This document shows, piece after piece, positions 5,715 to 13,275 of a DNA stretch of 29,901 bases (position 1 is the stretch's first letter; every line of letters starts with the position of its first letter). Made by a program: the position numbers and the translations under genes. A model generated the notes under the pieces. That model was not told the DNA's origin. It ran no database searches and was given only the letters and a program-made list of their open reading frames with translations. Source of the DNA: a virus; the IMG/VR virus record IMGVR_UViG_3300044684_000492, positions 1-29,901 of that record. One strand, given 5' to 3'.

Positions 5715-7920
5715 AGTAGTCGCTCACCAGCTGATTATTCTTATTGGTGTGCACGTAAAAGCCGAGCGATTCCAAGATGATGTAAAACACGTTCACCGTA
5801 TCGATCTGGATCTTACGCACATCCACCACCCCGAGGATCTCAGGCGGGATCCCGATAGATTGAATCACTTGCTCCGGCACGTGGAAGGTCGTGATACCTT
5901 TCTTACCGTTGGCCACACACCAACCCGCGATCTTCTCAGCCAGTGCCCGGTCTTCCATGCTCGTAAGCCACGCCTTCAGCTTCGTAGCACTATCGAGCGT
6001 GACTGAGATTTTCACCGACATGTAAGGCGGCTCTGGCACGATACCATACTTGGTACCGAAGGTCGCATTCCAGAACGTGTAGTGCGCGAAGTTCGACTTC
6101 TCCGGCGGCAACGTGTACGACTCCGCAGTCTTGATCTGACCCATGCGAAAGTACTCGTAGCTATTGCGCACCATAATCGAGTCACGGATGTCATGCTCAA
6201 GCGTTGCAATCTCATCCAGATACTTCGTGATGGAGAGCTTCTTCTCTTGCATGATCGTGTCCATGATTTCGATCATCATGGCCTTCGCTTTCGCCATCAC
6301 CACGCGCGGCGCATTGGAGGACTTCAGGTGCACGCCCTTGATCTCTTCCTTCTGTGCCGAGTAGAGGTTACCTTCTTGGCAGCCGATCGAGGCGAAGTAG
6401 TGCTTCGCCACCTGCGTCGGCACGAACACGTCGAACTTGTACTCGTTCTTCATGGCGACCTGGAACATCCGCTTCTCTTCGATGCCGAGGTTCGCAGACA
6501 TGCGCGCCAAAAGGTGTGTGACCGTTTGCGCAGCCAAGAAGATCATGGTCGCTGCCACACCAGAGGAGCGCGCATCGTAACCGTAACGACCCTTGTTGTA
6601 CCAGATCACCCAGTCTTGCACCGTGAAAATCGTCGAGTCGGTGTCGCCCATCAGTGCCGAGCGACGGATCGATTCGGGGAACTTCGCCAGACTTGCCGGC
6701 ACGTTCTTCGTCACCCAGAACCCCCGAATGAGATTCTGATACGCTGTCACGGTGTTCGCCACGTTCGTGACCGTCGCCGCCAGCATCAGACAGACTTCGG
6801 CGTTTTCCGTATCCGACACCTTGAAGCCACGCATCTCGTTGGGCAGCAACTGCACAGCAAGAGCCGTATGGTCTTCGAAGCTGTTCTTGATGACGGCCAT
6901 CACTTCCTTAAAATCCACATCGGTGCGTCGCGGCCAAGCGCAGGCACGTGCATAATCGACATCTTCCGCAGCGATCTGTGTGACCGATGCCGGAATCACT
7001 GGCTTCGAGAGCGAATCAATAAAGCCATACACCACGTCGTGGTTGTATTTCATCAGGTGATAGAGGTCACCCGTGTAGACGAAGGCGCTGCGCTGAATGT
7101 CGGTGAGCTTGGTCACCAGCACATGAATCAGATCCATGTGCGCTTCGTTGTTCCAGTAGAGCTGGGTCGAATACCGAATGCACTCCATGGTCTCTTCGAT
7201 CGTGGGGTGCCTTATGCCGAACTCGGCCATCGTCGCGGCAATCTTCTCGTAATCGGAATTACTCACGATCGAGATGATATTGTTCTTCACCACTTCGGGC
7301 GACCAGTAATGCCGGTTGCCATTCAGGAATTTCTCGTTGTTCGCCGACCCATAACCCGCCGTAATCCGGCAGTTGGAGGTGAGCGTCGAATGGCTCGTCT
7401 TGTTAAAGAGCGGCGTGGAGGCTGAGACGTGTGCACCCGAACACGCGTTGTTCGAGAGCTTACGGTTCGTCTGCTCGTTATCTTTCAGGATTTCGAGAAT
7501 CTTGTTGCCTTCCATCCGCGCCTTGAACATCTCTTTCTTAGCAACGGAACGGCCCTTGACGTTTTCGTCAATGAAAAGTGCCAGGAGCGACTGCTTCTGA
7601 GACGCCGGAATATACGTGGTAAACGTAGGAGCAATAATCTCGTCATTGCGAATACTCTCGCCGATGTAGCGGCTAAGTGTGCATTCCTTCAGTTCCCGGT
7701 CGCCTACTGCGTTGCGCTCCAGGTACTTGACCATCGGGTCCTTGAAGGGGAATTGACCGTCCGGTTGCAGTTGACGTTTCACGAACGCCATTGCGGTTTG
7801 CTCGTCCGCACCCGTCATGATGCACAGGTACGCGCAGACTTGTTTCATGTAATGCTTGAAGACTTCCAAGTCCCGTTGGTACTCTTTCACGGGGAGGACA
7901 AACGGATTGTCAAACGCCAT
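5689..7920 (-). CDS. Family B DNA polymerase, palm/fingers/thumb part (phiKZ-like)
   Basis: 743 residues; ATG 7920 preceded by AGGAG. Motif C of family B polymerases is exact: GDTDSTIF with the catalytic DTDS at residues 426-429. A diverged motif B (KLSNNACSG from Lys154; canonical Kx3NSxYG) sits at the end of a charged fingers helix and is followed by SASTPLFNKTSHSTLTSNCR, the form I associate with phiKZ-like phage polymerases. No 3'-5' exonuclease motifs and no recognisable motif A (DxxSLYPS) precede motif B. This fits the split arrangement reported for these phages, where the exonuclease and remaining active-site part are on another gene, outside this window. The protein would replicate phage DNA. 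The family call is firm; completeness of the active site is uncertain. Confidence 0.88.
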   Translation of the reverse strand: MAFDNPFVLPVKEYQRDLEVFKHYMKQVCAYLCIMTGADEQTAMAFVKRQLQPDGQFPFKDPMVKYLERNAVGDRELKECTLSRYIGESIRNDEIIAPTFTTYIPASQKQSLLALFIDENVKGRSVAKKEMFKARMEGNKILEILKDNEQTNRKLSNNACSGAHVSASTPLFNKTSHSTLTSNCRITAGYGSANNEKFLNGNRHYWSPEVVKNNIISIVSNSDYEKIAATMAEFGIRHPTIEETMECIRYSTQLYWNNEAHMDLIHVLVTKLTDIQRSAFVYTGDLYHLMKYNHDVVYGFIDSLSKPVIPASVTQIAAEDVDYARACAWPRRTDVDFKEVMAVIKNSFEDHTALAVQLLPNEMRGFKVSDTENAEVCLMLAATVTNVANTVTAYQNLIRGFWVTKNVPASLAKFPESIRRSALMGDTDSTIFTVQDWVIWYNKGRYGYDARSSGVAATMIFLAAQTVTHLLARMSANLGIEEKRMFQVAMKNEYKFDVFVPTQVAKHYFASIGCQEGNLYSAQKEEIKGVHLKSSNAPRVVMAKAKAMMIEIMDTIMQEKKLSITKYLDEIATLEHDIRDSIMVRNSYEYFRMGQIKTAESYTLPPEKSNFAHYTFWNATFGTKYGIVPEPPYMSVKISVTLDSATKLKAWLTSMEDRALAEKIAGWCVANGKKGITTFHVPEQVIQSIGIPPEILGVVDVRKIQIDTVNVFYIILESLGFYVHTNKNNQLVSDYYEGNQKAA

Positions 7921-7961
7921 TGTGAAGCTCCTGGTATTCTCTCTGTATGATGATCACAGGC

Positions 7962-7969
7962 GGTAAGTT
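7962..7969 (-). promoter_or_regulatory. Candidate promoter element AACTTACC before the polymerase
   Basis: AACTTACC lies on the minus strand about 42-49 bases before the polymerase ATG and 5 bases beyond the terminator tail at 7975. The same AACTTWAC element occurs in the same position after the terminators at 12865 and 21767. Promoter function is inferred from position and recurrence only. Confidence 0.35.
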
Positions 7970-7974
7970 CTAAC

Positions 7975-8015
7975 TGACGGCATAAAAAAAGGGGAGGAGT
8001 CCGAAGACCCCTCCC
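7975..8015 (-). terminator. Terminator with UUCG loop, T-run and TTTATGCCGT tail
   Basis: Read on the minus strand, a 10-bp stem with a UUCG loop (bases 7992-8015; one G.U pair that is only compatible with minus-strand RNA) is followed by CTTTTTTTATGCCGT. It is a good intrinsic terminator for the small genes upstream and insulates the polymerase. The ATGCCGT end after the T-run is shared with four other hairpins in the window. Confidence 0.85.
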
Positions 8016-8063
8016 ACCAAAGACAGTCTAAGGAGCTGACGACGAGCTCACGGGTATGCGCGA

Positions 8064-8231
8064 TCAGCCTACCCGACGACCAGTGGACTTTAGCGCCAAG
8101 GAAACGCATCGGTTTTCACCAGTCTTGATTCGCGTCGCTACAAACTCAAACTGTTTGGCTTTTCCCGTTCCCCAACGGTTCATACTCGTGCCAAGGAACA
8201 CTTGCATGCAATCCGGATGGGAGCCACCCAC
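8064..8231 (-). CDS. Possible small basic protein (47-55 residues)
   Basis: Frame from GTG 8231 (55 residues) or ATG 8207 (47 residues), ending TGA at 8064. The translation has protein-like character with no low-complexity bias: MQVFLGTSMNRWGTGKAKQF, then EFVATRIKTGENRCVSLALK and a basic end. A purine-rich stretch (AGGTAAGG) precedes the GTG. It ends about 50 bases before the terminator at 7975-8015, which would otherwise have no obvious gene to serve apart from 8384-8809. A shorter hydrophobic ORF (8234-8317, 27 residues) lies 2 bases upstream and may be coupled, but is too weak to list. Bases 8318-8383 hold nothing I recognise. Confidence 0.45.
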   Translation of the reverse strand: MGGSHPDCMQVFLGTSMNRWGTGKAKQFEFVATRIKTGENRCVSLALKSTGRRVG

Positions 8232-8383
8232 CCTTACCTACGTAATCGTTTCGCGCCGCCCCAAGCCACCCACAGCAAAACAGAAGACGGTTTGATTACG
8301 TAAGAGTGCGAGGCCATGGCAGGACCCGCTATCTGATAGCACATCGAGATAACTTTTACCTAACAAGTTAATTAGGCGTCATA

Positions 8384-8809
8384 TTAACTCGACGAGGAGA
8401 GCGGCGTAATCGAGACACTGATTCGGTTGTAGCCGTTGGCGATCAGGGCGTTTTGCACACCCGTCACATCAGCAGCCGTGACACCGGAGATGATGGCGGT
8501 GATGACCTGGTTGGTCGTGGCGGTGATCGTGGACTCGTTGACCCAGGGCATGCCGATCGCGGAGATCTGGCCGCTCTGTGTGCGGATCTTGATCCAGTTG
8601 TACTGCGTGGGGTCGTTGGGGACGTTTTGTCCAGCCTGCTGCAGGTACGGATACACGGCAGCATGCATGCCAACGATGTCAACCAGCTGGGCGGCCGACT
8701 GCGGGTCCAGCAACGACAGGACCGTGACATTTTCAAAGTTATTGCCAAGCGCCGGAGCTGCGTACGTGTCGAAGCTCAGCAGCTGTCCAAGCTGATAGGG
8801 GTACGTCAT
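8384..8809 (-). CDS. Probable virion-type protein, unknown
   Basis: 141 residues from ATG 8809. The sequence is Ser/Thr/Ala/Ile-rich with few charges (TYPYQLGQLLSFDTYAAPAL at the N-terminus, ITATTNQVITAIISGVTAAD near residue 100) and ends in SSSS. The second half reads as alternating strand and helix. Low charge and Thr/Ala-rich strands resemble phage structural proteins such as the one at 27799-29508, which also begins with few charges. I cannot name a family. It lies directly downstream of a strong terminator (8820-8845) and has no obvious promoter in the few bases between, so its own promoter may lie inside the upstream gene. Confidence 0.75.
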   Translation of the reverse strand: MTYPYQLGQLLSFDTYAAPALGNNFENVTVLSLLDPQSAAQLVDIVGMHAAVYPYLQQAGQNVPNDPTQYNWIKIRTQSGQISAIGMPWVNESTITATTNQVITAIISGVTAADVTGVQNALIANGYNRISVSITPLSSSS

Positions 8810-8819
8810 GGAAGCTCGC

Positions 8820-8845
8820 AAAAAAAAAAAGACGCTCCAGCGTCT
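8820..8845 (-). terminator. Intrinsic terminator with 11-base T-run
   Basis: On the minus strand AGACGC-TGGA-GCGTCT is followed by a continuous run of T (bases 8820-8830). This is a textbook Rho-independent terminator a few bases after the stop of the 8852-9241 gene, ending the transcription unit that runs down from 12804. Unlike five other hairpins in the window it lacks the ATGCCGT tail. Confidence 0.9.
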
Positions 8846-8851
8846 ATCCCT

Positions 8852-9241
8852 TTAGAAGGGGAAATACTGGAGCATCACATCGTTATCGACGAATTGCAGA
8901 AAAGCGAAGTCCATGTTCGTTGGCATGTGGCTCTGGGGAAACAAGCCATGCTCCATCAAACGACTGAACAACGCTCTTGCAAAAACATGGACATGGTACT
9001 GCACGCTCTGATACACGTCCTCATAATCAGGACCGCGCAGTTCCGGAATCTCTATACGATTGAAGAAAGGCAACGTCAAGACGACATCCTCGTTGCCCTT
9101 CCAGTCCATGTAGACGTCGAAGCACTGCCGCACAATCTCCTCAAAGGCGGCAGGGCTGATGGTGTATTTTGCGAGTCCGGCCCGAAGGCCGGTGATCAGG
9201 TCAGCTACTGGAACTATCACGTGCTGGTGCGGGGGCATCAT
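8852..9241 (-). CDS. Unknown protein, member of the 8.8-12.8 kb array
   Basis: 129 residues from the first of two adjacent ATGs at 9241, chosen because AGAGGA lies about 8 bases upstream; the start overlaps the end of the preceding gene. Mainly helical, with a middle strand pair (EDVVLTLPFFNRIEIPEL). It ends FVDNDVMLQYFPF, where the D-x-V-M-L strand matches the D-L-x-I ending of its neighbours at 10701, 11242, 11666 and 12415. This is the last gene before the terminator at 8820. Function unknown. Confidence 0.75.
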   Translation of the reverse strand: MMPPHQHVIVPVADLITGLRAGLAKYTISPAAFEEIVRQCFDVYMDWKGNEDVVLTLPFFNRIEIPELRGPDYEDVYQSVQYHVHVFARALFSRLMEHGLFPQSHMPTNMDFAFLQFVDNDVMLQYFPF

Positions 9242-10373
9242 TCTTATTTTCCTCTGCTGCACGTCGTGCATAATGCTCTTGGATGGTCTGGAAGTCCTGC
9301 TTCTCTTCCTTACTCCAGTCCCCATTCGCTTTTTCCCGTTCACGACGTTCATCGACAGCTCGCTGGGCTTCTTGAAACGGCTTGACCATGGTCTCCGGAT
9401 CAATCCGCTTATCAAGAGACTCCTGAACGGTTTTCTGAATATCAGAGTCCGTCCGGAACATGCCAGCAAACATCTGCTTGATTTCCTTCTCCCAAGCATC
9501 GATTGCCGACTCATCCACCGGCGGCTTGACGCTCACTTCGCTATCCGGCGTCGTGACCGTCGTCTTTCGGATGGCATCCGCTGCTGCCTGACTCTCGTGG
9601 AAGCGCTTGAACGCCCGTGCAAAACCACACAGGTATTCATGCGCCGGCATGCCAAGACTCGCATTCTCGGGTTTGAGCTTGCCGATCTCATAGATACCAG
9701 CCGTTCGATGGGCGATCGGCTGATGCTCCATGAAACCAGGCCCTTTGATCGGAATCGAATAGAGCTGCTGGTAGAAGTCCATATTGATCAGCGTGCCGCG
9801 CGGCCGGGCGTGCTCTGCCGGAAAGAATGCAACGCTGCCATCCTTGCCCCGCATCTTCCACACAAGCCCGTCTTCCCAGTTCTTCTGCTCGCGATGCAAA
9901 ATCTCCGGCACCCCGAGACGATCGACCAGCACATCCTGACCATGCATGCGGCGATACTGGTACGGCAAGAAGCCGTGCTGGTAGAGTCGGTGGTTCTGGA
10001 AGTCGTGGAACATCTCCAGTCCGATCCGATTGAGCAGTTCGGAGAAGCGGGTCGCCACCGCTTGATCGGTTTGCTCGGACCACTCGCGCTGCTTGTCGAA
10101 AGCGAGCACGCCGAGTTCGAGCTCCGCGTTCTTTTCATACGCGATGGCTTCGAAGATCGCGGCAAGGATTTCGTCCTCGTCGCAATCATGATGCTTCAGA
10201 AAGGTCACCAGGGGTTGGATGGCCTTGCTCACTTGCAGGATCATCTGTTCGCGCAAGCTCTCGAACAGCTCCTGACTGACACGCACTTGCTCGCGGAACA
10301 TTTGAAGTAATTCTCCGGATTCACGCAAACGCAGGAACTCCGGGTTTACGTTCGAAGAGGAGGATGCTGTCAT
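9201..10373 (-). CDS. Unknown 390-residue protein with helical charged C-terminus
   Basis: Start at ATG 10373, with AAGGAG 8 bases upstream, inside the end of the preceding gene. Residues 1-110 are helical (SGELLQMFREQVRVSQELFE). The middle (about 120-250) has short strands and many His/Tyr/Phe residues (FMEHQPIAHRTAGIYEIGKL). The last 130 residues are highly charged and probably extended helix, ending in an Ala/Pro/Ser tail (APAPARDSSSS). It is the only member of this run without the shared D-L-x-I C-terminal strand. A scaffold-like or virion role would fit the composition, but nothing in the sequence proves it. Confidence 0.8.
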   Translation of the reverse strand: MTASSSSNVNPEFLRLRESGELLQMFREQVRVSQELFESLREQMILQVSKAIQPLVTFLKHHDCDEDEILAAIFEAIAYEKNAELELGVLAFDKQREWSEQTDQAVATRFSELLNRIGLEMFHDFQNHRLYQHGFLPYQYRRMHGQDVLVDRLGVPEILHREQKNWEDGLVWKMRGKDGSVAFFPAEHARPRGTLINMDFYQQLYSIPIKGPGFMEHQPIAHRTAGIYEIGKLKPENASLGMPAHEYLCGFARAFKRFHESQAAADAIRKTTVTTPDSEVSVKPPVDESAIDAWEKEIKQMFAGMFRTDSDIQKTVQESLDKRIDPETMVKPFQEAQRAVDERREREKANGDWSKEEKQDFQTIQEHYARRAAEENKNDAPAPARDSSSS

Positions 10374-10731
10374 CACGATACTCCTTGAAACGGTAAAGCG
10401 GCTCACCGCGTGGGTTGTTGAGTTTGGCAGCCTGCCACTGGTTATAGATGGCATGACCGGCTTGGCAGATCAGTGTCTCCAGATGATCACGGGAAAACTG
10501 GCTCAGCGTATTATTACCGTAGAGCTCGTCGCCGTGTGCCATCCTTGCTGCTAAACTATACAGACCGTTATGATAAAAAATGTTTGCACCAAGCACCGTA
10601 TCGAACAGGGCTTGGTAAAACTGGTCGAGGTCGACAATAGGCATATTTGGATCCGCAGCCCAAGCCCGCAATACGCGAAGCTCAAGCGGCGAATCCAAGA
10701 TCACATGTCGCGGGGGTACTCCGGTGTCCAT
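10321..10731 (-). CDS. Unknown protein, member of the 8.8-12.8 kb array
   Basis: 136 residues from ATG 10731, which has GGGAG about 10 bases upstream; a GTG at about 10703, overlapping the upstream stop, is an alternative. Both ends overlap neighbours. The core is helical (LDQFYQALFDTVLGANIFYH), and the protein ends with FKEYRDDSILLFERKPGVPA, which is the array's charged turn followed by a hydrophobic strand (D-S-I-L-L here). The 3' end encodes the ribosome binding site of the next gene. Function unknown. Confidence 0.7.
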   Translation of the reverse strand: MDTGVPPRHVILDSPLELRVLRAWAADPNMPIVDLDQFYQALFDTVLGANIFYHNGLYSLAARMAHGDELYGNNTLSQFSRDHLETLICQAGHAIYNQWQAAKLNNPRGEPLYRFKEYRDDSILLFERKPGVPAFA

Positions 10732-11231
10732 ACACGTTGCTCCCGGGGGCTCAACAAGCGGATGAAGATAAGCAGATCCCGGCCACTCCAACGCGGCAGG
10801 AAAGGCTCACCTGATCCTTCTTGAGCGATTTCGAATAAGCGCGTTCGCAGATGGTGAAAGAGAAACTTCTCGACTTCTTCTTCGATTTGTTCTGCCACCA
10901 TCTTGATTGCGCCGAGATTGTTCTGGGCGAATTCCAGATTGTAGAGCGCCACGGGCGAATGGTCGCCAAAGGTATCGTGATGGTGATCGAGCGCGAACTC
11001 GAAGTCATTCATCACTTTCGCTGCGAGGCCACGCGAATAGCGATGTCCCGTATACACATTGGCCGTGTAGGGACTGTTGAACGAACGCGTGATGATCGCT
11101 TCTTTGATGAGGTCTTTCAGGCCGTTTTCGTAGAAGCGAAAGAGCGGCCGATAAGTGTCGTACTCGTCAAGGAGGTCACGCGCATCCATGATGAGTGGTT
11201 GCATTTTCGCCTCGATTACAATGAGTTCCAT
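10701..11231 (-). CDS. Unknown protein, member of the 8.8-12.8 kb array
   Basis: 176 residues, ATG 11231 with AAGGGG at the right distance and 10 bases after the upstream stop. Mostly helical; residues 60-110 contain SPYTANVYTGHRYSRGLAAK and a His-rich patch (DHHHDTFGDH) that could bind metal, though no known metal-site pattern is evident. The C-terminus has WSGRDLLIFIRLLSPREQ, the clearest example with DGRDLVI at 12415 of the shared ending. Function unknown. Confidence 0.75.
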   Translation of the reverse strand: MELIVIEAKMQPLIMDARDLLDEYDTYRPLFRFYENGLKDLIKEAIITRSFNSPYTANVYTGHRYSRGLAAKVMNDFEFALDHHHDTFGDHSPVALYNLEFAQNNLGAIKMVAEQIEEEVEKFLFHHLRTRLFEIAQEGSGEPFLPRWSGRDLLIFIRLLSPREQRVWTPEYPRDM

Positions 11232-11241
11232 GAGAACCCCT

Positions 11242-11673
11242 TTAGACGACCTTGGGGATGATCGCGAGGTCGGGTCCATGAAGACGGTAATTGAAACCGT
11301 CGTGGTTGCTGAACGTGAGCGTAGGTAGGTGCTCACCCAATGTGTTCACGAGATCCGCAAAGAGATCCTCAGCCACCTGATGCGCCGTACGCTCGTCCAC
11401 CGAATGGTCCGTGAGAACCTTCTCGGTGAGAAAGAGCTGCCCGGCATTACGCATGTCGGACTGGCGCTCGGTGACCAACTCGTAGAGCAGCGTCTCGATG
11501 ACGAGGTCCGCGATCGGTCGCATCTGGTGGTTAGCCGAGACGTACACAGTGCGACTACCTTGACGGATCAGGGACACGGGCTGGATGAAACCGTTGCTGT
11601 TCCAGTACTCACCCAGTCGCTGCATCAGGACATTGCGGATGTCGCTTAACGAAACAAGAATGGTCTTACTCAT
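11242..11673 (-). CDS. Unknown protein, member of the 8.8-12.8 kb array
   Basis: 143 residues from ATG 11673, overlapping the last codons of the upstream gene. N-terminal strand and helix (ILVSLSDIRNVLMQRLGEYW), a central helix (ADLVIETLLYELVTER), and a final beta segment (LTFSNHDGFNYRLHGPDLAI) that ends in the array signature G-x-D-L-x-I. The order of a helical body and a terminal hairpin is the same as in the neighbouring array genes. No known family. Confidence 0.75.
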   Translation of the reverse strand: MSKTILVSLSDIRNVLMQRLGEYWNSNGFIQPVSLIRQGSRTVYVSANHQMRPIADLVIETLLYELVTERQSDMRNAGQLFLTEKVLTDHSVDERTAHQVAEDLFADLVNTLGEHLPTLTFSNHDGFNYRLHGPDLAIIPKVV

Positions 11674-12409
11674 AGTAGTCCAATTTGGTTCCCGTCAGGC
11701 GGTGGTACTCCAAGATTCGCCAATCGATCGACTTCTCGATGACGAGGTCGGTGTGGCTGCGTTTGAGGAAATGAATCACCCACGGGTTCTCCCCGCAGAA
11801 ACTCTTCACGTCATTGCGAATGCCGGAGACGATCTCGGTGATCTGATCGATGACGGCAGCGAAGATCGTGTTATCGATACGCTCATAGCGCGGAGTGTGG
11901 CTAAGCTTGAGCACGTCATCGTCGCGAACTTCGATGCGGTCCACGATGAAAGGCCCGTACAGATCCTGCGGCTGCTTCGGCGTCGAGCGATAGTCCGCCA
12001 TACCGTGCGACTCCACCACGTCCTTGACCGCGGCTTCGACGATACGCAGGGCGACGACCGGTAGTACCGGCCGGTAACTGAGGAACGGAATTTGCGTAAC
12101 GGACACGACGATGTTGCCATCGAGATCCATCACCGGTTGTAGCGGATCGATGTCTTCGATCGTGCGCACCACGTAGGTTTCTTTGCTCTTCTTGCGATCC
12201 ACCACTTTGTGCTGATGGTAGACGGCGACACCGTTCATTTTCATGACCGGCTCAGCGCGACCCCGGAAGTAGATGCCCGCTTCCGGTTGCAACAGATACT
12301 GCCCGACGACCGCCTCGATCATCGAAGCCGTGGGCATTGGATCGGCGCGCATCTGTTTGACGCAGGGGATGTCAAGGAAGATGCCTTTGTTCTCGACGTG
12401 CTTGCCCAT
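11666..12409 (-). CDS. Unknown 247-residue protein, array member
   Basis: ATG 12409 lies 3 bases after the upstream stop; there is no good ribosome binding site, so coupling is likely. Contains a strand-rich middle (VMKMNGVAVYHQHKVVDRKK, then IVVSVTQIPFLSYRPVLPVV) and a helical second half. Near the C-terminus HFLKRSHTDLVIEKSIDW carries the T-D-L-V-I version of the array signature, but here about 25 more residues follow. The N-terminal 100 residues have no counterpart in the shorter array members, so this may be a fusion or the ancestral longer form. Function unknown. Confidence 0.75.
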   Translation of the reverse strand: MGKHVENKGIFLDIPCVKQMRADPMPTASMIEAVVGQYLLQPEAGIYFRGRAEPVMKMNGVAVYHQHKVVDRKKSKETYVVRTIEDIDPLQPVMDLDGNIVVSVTQIPFLSYRPVLPVVALRIVEAAVKDVVESHGMADYRSTPKQPQDLYGPFIVDRIEVRDDDVLKLSHTPRYERIDNTIFAAVIDQITEIVSGIRNDVKSFCGENPWVIHFLKRSHTDLVIEKSIDWRILEYHRLTGTKLDYYE

Positions 12410-12414
12410 GTTGG

Positions 12415-12804
12415 TTATACGAATTGAAGGGGTTGGGGAATGAAGTACATGATCACGAGATCGCGACCATCTAAAGCGACTACCAGTTCTGCATCCCCAT
12501 ACACAACTGGTACACGGATCAGATGTTTGAAACACTCGAACAGCGTGGGACGCTGCATCACCGCCTGCAGGTTGTGATAGATCATCCGATAGCCATAGCC
12601 CTCGTCGTGACCAATCACATTGCATTGGGTATTCACCCAGATGAGCTCGCGGATGATGAACGCGAGCGCCTGCTCATAATCGAAACCATGGGCGCCATAC
12701 GGCTCCCAGATCTCTTCGATATACGGCCTGAGGTACTCACGAAAGGAGAGCACATCCTGGACCAGTACTGCCTGTTTGTGCATTGACACGCCGCGTTTAA
12801 GCAT
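12415..12804 (-). CDS. Unknown protein, first member of the 8.8-12.8 kb array
   Basis: 129 residues from ATG 12804, with AAGGAG 7-8 bases upstream; a second in-frame ATG follows at 12783. Helical body (SFREYLRPYIEEIWEPYG, then EQALAFIIRELIWV) and a final hairpin YGDAELVVALDGRDLVIMYF, the fullest form of the signature that ends most genes of this run. It is the first gene after the terminator and candidate promoter at 12841-12894, and so the likely head of a transcription unit running to 8820. Confidence 0.75.
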   Translation of the reverse strand: MLKRGVSMHKQAVLVQDVLSFREYLRPYIEEIWEPYGAHGFDYEQALAFIIRELIWVNTQCNVIGHDEGYGYRMIYHNLQAVMQRPTLFECFKHLIRVPVVYGDAELVVALDGRDLVIMYFIPQPLQFV

Positions 12805-12840
12805 GCGTATTCTCCTTGGTCTCACTACAAAATTGCGGCC

Positions 12841-12851
12841 CTGTGTAAGTT
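12841..12851 (-). promoter_or_regulatory. Candidate promoter element AACTTACACAG
   Basis: On the minus strand AACTTACACAG lies about 41 bases before ATG 12804 and 13 bases beyond the terminator tail. It matches AACTTTACAC at 21751 and AACTTACC at 7962. Function is inferred from recurrence at the same place. Confidence 0.35.
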
Positions 12852-12864
12852 ATTACATCAGTAG

Positions 12865-12894
12865 ACGGCATAAAGCCCAGGCCGGAGCCTGGGC
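12865..12894 (-). terminator. Hairpin with TTTATGCCGT tail after the tRNA array
   Basis: Minus strand: GCCCAGGC-TCCG-GCCTGGGC, a perfect 8-bp stem, followed directly by TTTATGCCGT. It lies 15 bases after the CCA end of the tRNA-Gln gene and so ends the tRNA transcription unit. There are only three T residues, yet the tail matches four other hairpins exactly or nearly. Confidence 0.75.
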
Positions 12895-12909
12895 CGTATG
12901 AGGCAATAA

Positions 12910-12987
12910 TGGCAGAGGGAGAAGGATTCGAACCTTCGAATGGCGGAATCAAAATCCGCTGCCTTAGACCAGCTTGGCGACCCCCCT
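12910..12987 (-). tRNA. tRNA-Gln (anticodon TTG)
   Basis: Complete cloverleaf on the minus strand. Acceptor AGGGGGG pairs with TCCCTCT, discriminator G and an encoded CCA (12910-12912). The anticodon loop TTTTGAT has anticodon TTG, and the T-loop is TTCGAAT. Two G.U pairs are present in the acceptor. It is the last tRNA of the array, just ahead of the terminator at 12865. Confidence 0.9.
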
Positions 12988-13002
12988 ACAGACAGCAATG
13001 CA

Positions 13003-13221
13003 CTACACCGGCACGACGTCGACGGCCAGATCGTTGAAACCCGTGACCTGGCGGAACGCCGGGATGTCGGCAATGGCTTCTTCTTCCGTCTGGTACTGCT
13101 TAGCGCGCTTAGCGCCATCCAGACCGAAGACTGTGCCCGGCACGATACCCGTTTCTTCCGGTTGGTAATACTCACGGCAAACTGCACCGCTACGATGGAT
13201 CTTTGCAGCAAGCACAAACAT
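13003..13221 (-). CDS. Small unknown protein inside the tRNA array
   Basis: 72 residues from ATG 13221, with TAGGG a few bases upstream. The sequence looks like a real small globular protein: a strand and turn start (MFVLAAKIHRSGAVCREYYQ), a charged middle (GAKRAKQYQTEEEAIADI) and a hydrophobic C-terminus (FNDLAVDVVPV). Length is short and no family is recognised. It sits between tRNA-Gln and the degenerate tRNA-like gene on the same strand, so it is probably co-transcribed with the tRNAs. An AACTTTATAG element starts 10 bases before its ATG. Confidence 0.65.
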   Translation of the reverse strand: MFVLAAKIHRSGAVCREYYQPEETGIVPGTVFGLDGAKRAKQYQTEEEAIADIPAFRQVTGFNDLAVDVVPV

Positions 13222-13275
13222 GATGCTACCCTATAAAGTTAATTCAGGGCTAGCTCGTGCTATGCCTCAATTAAC

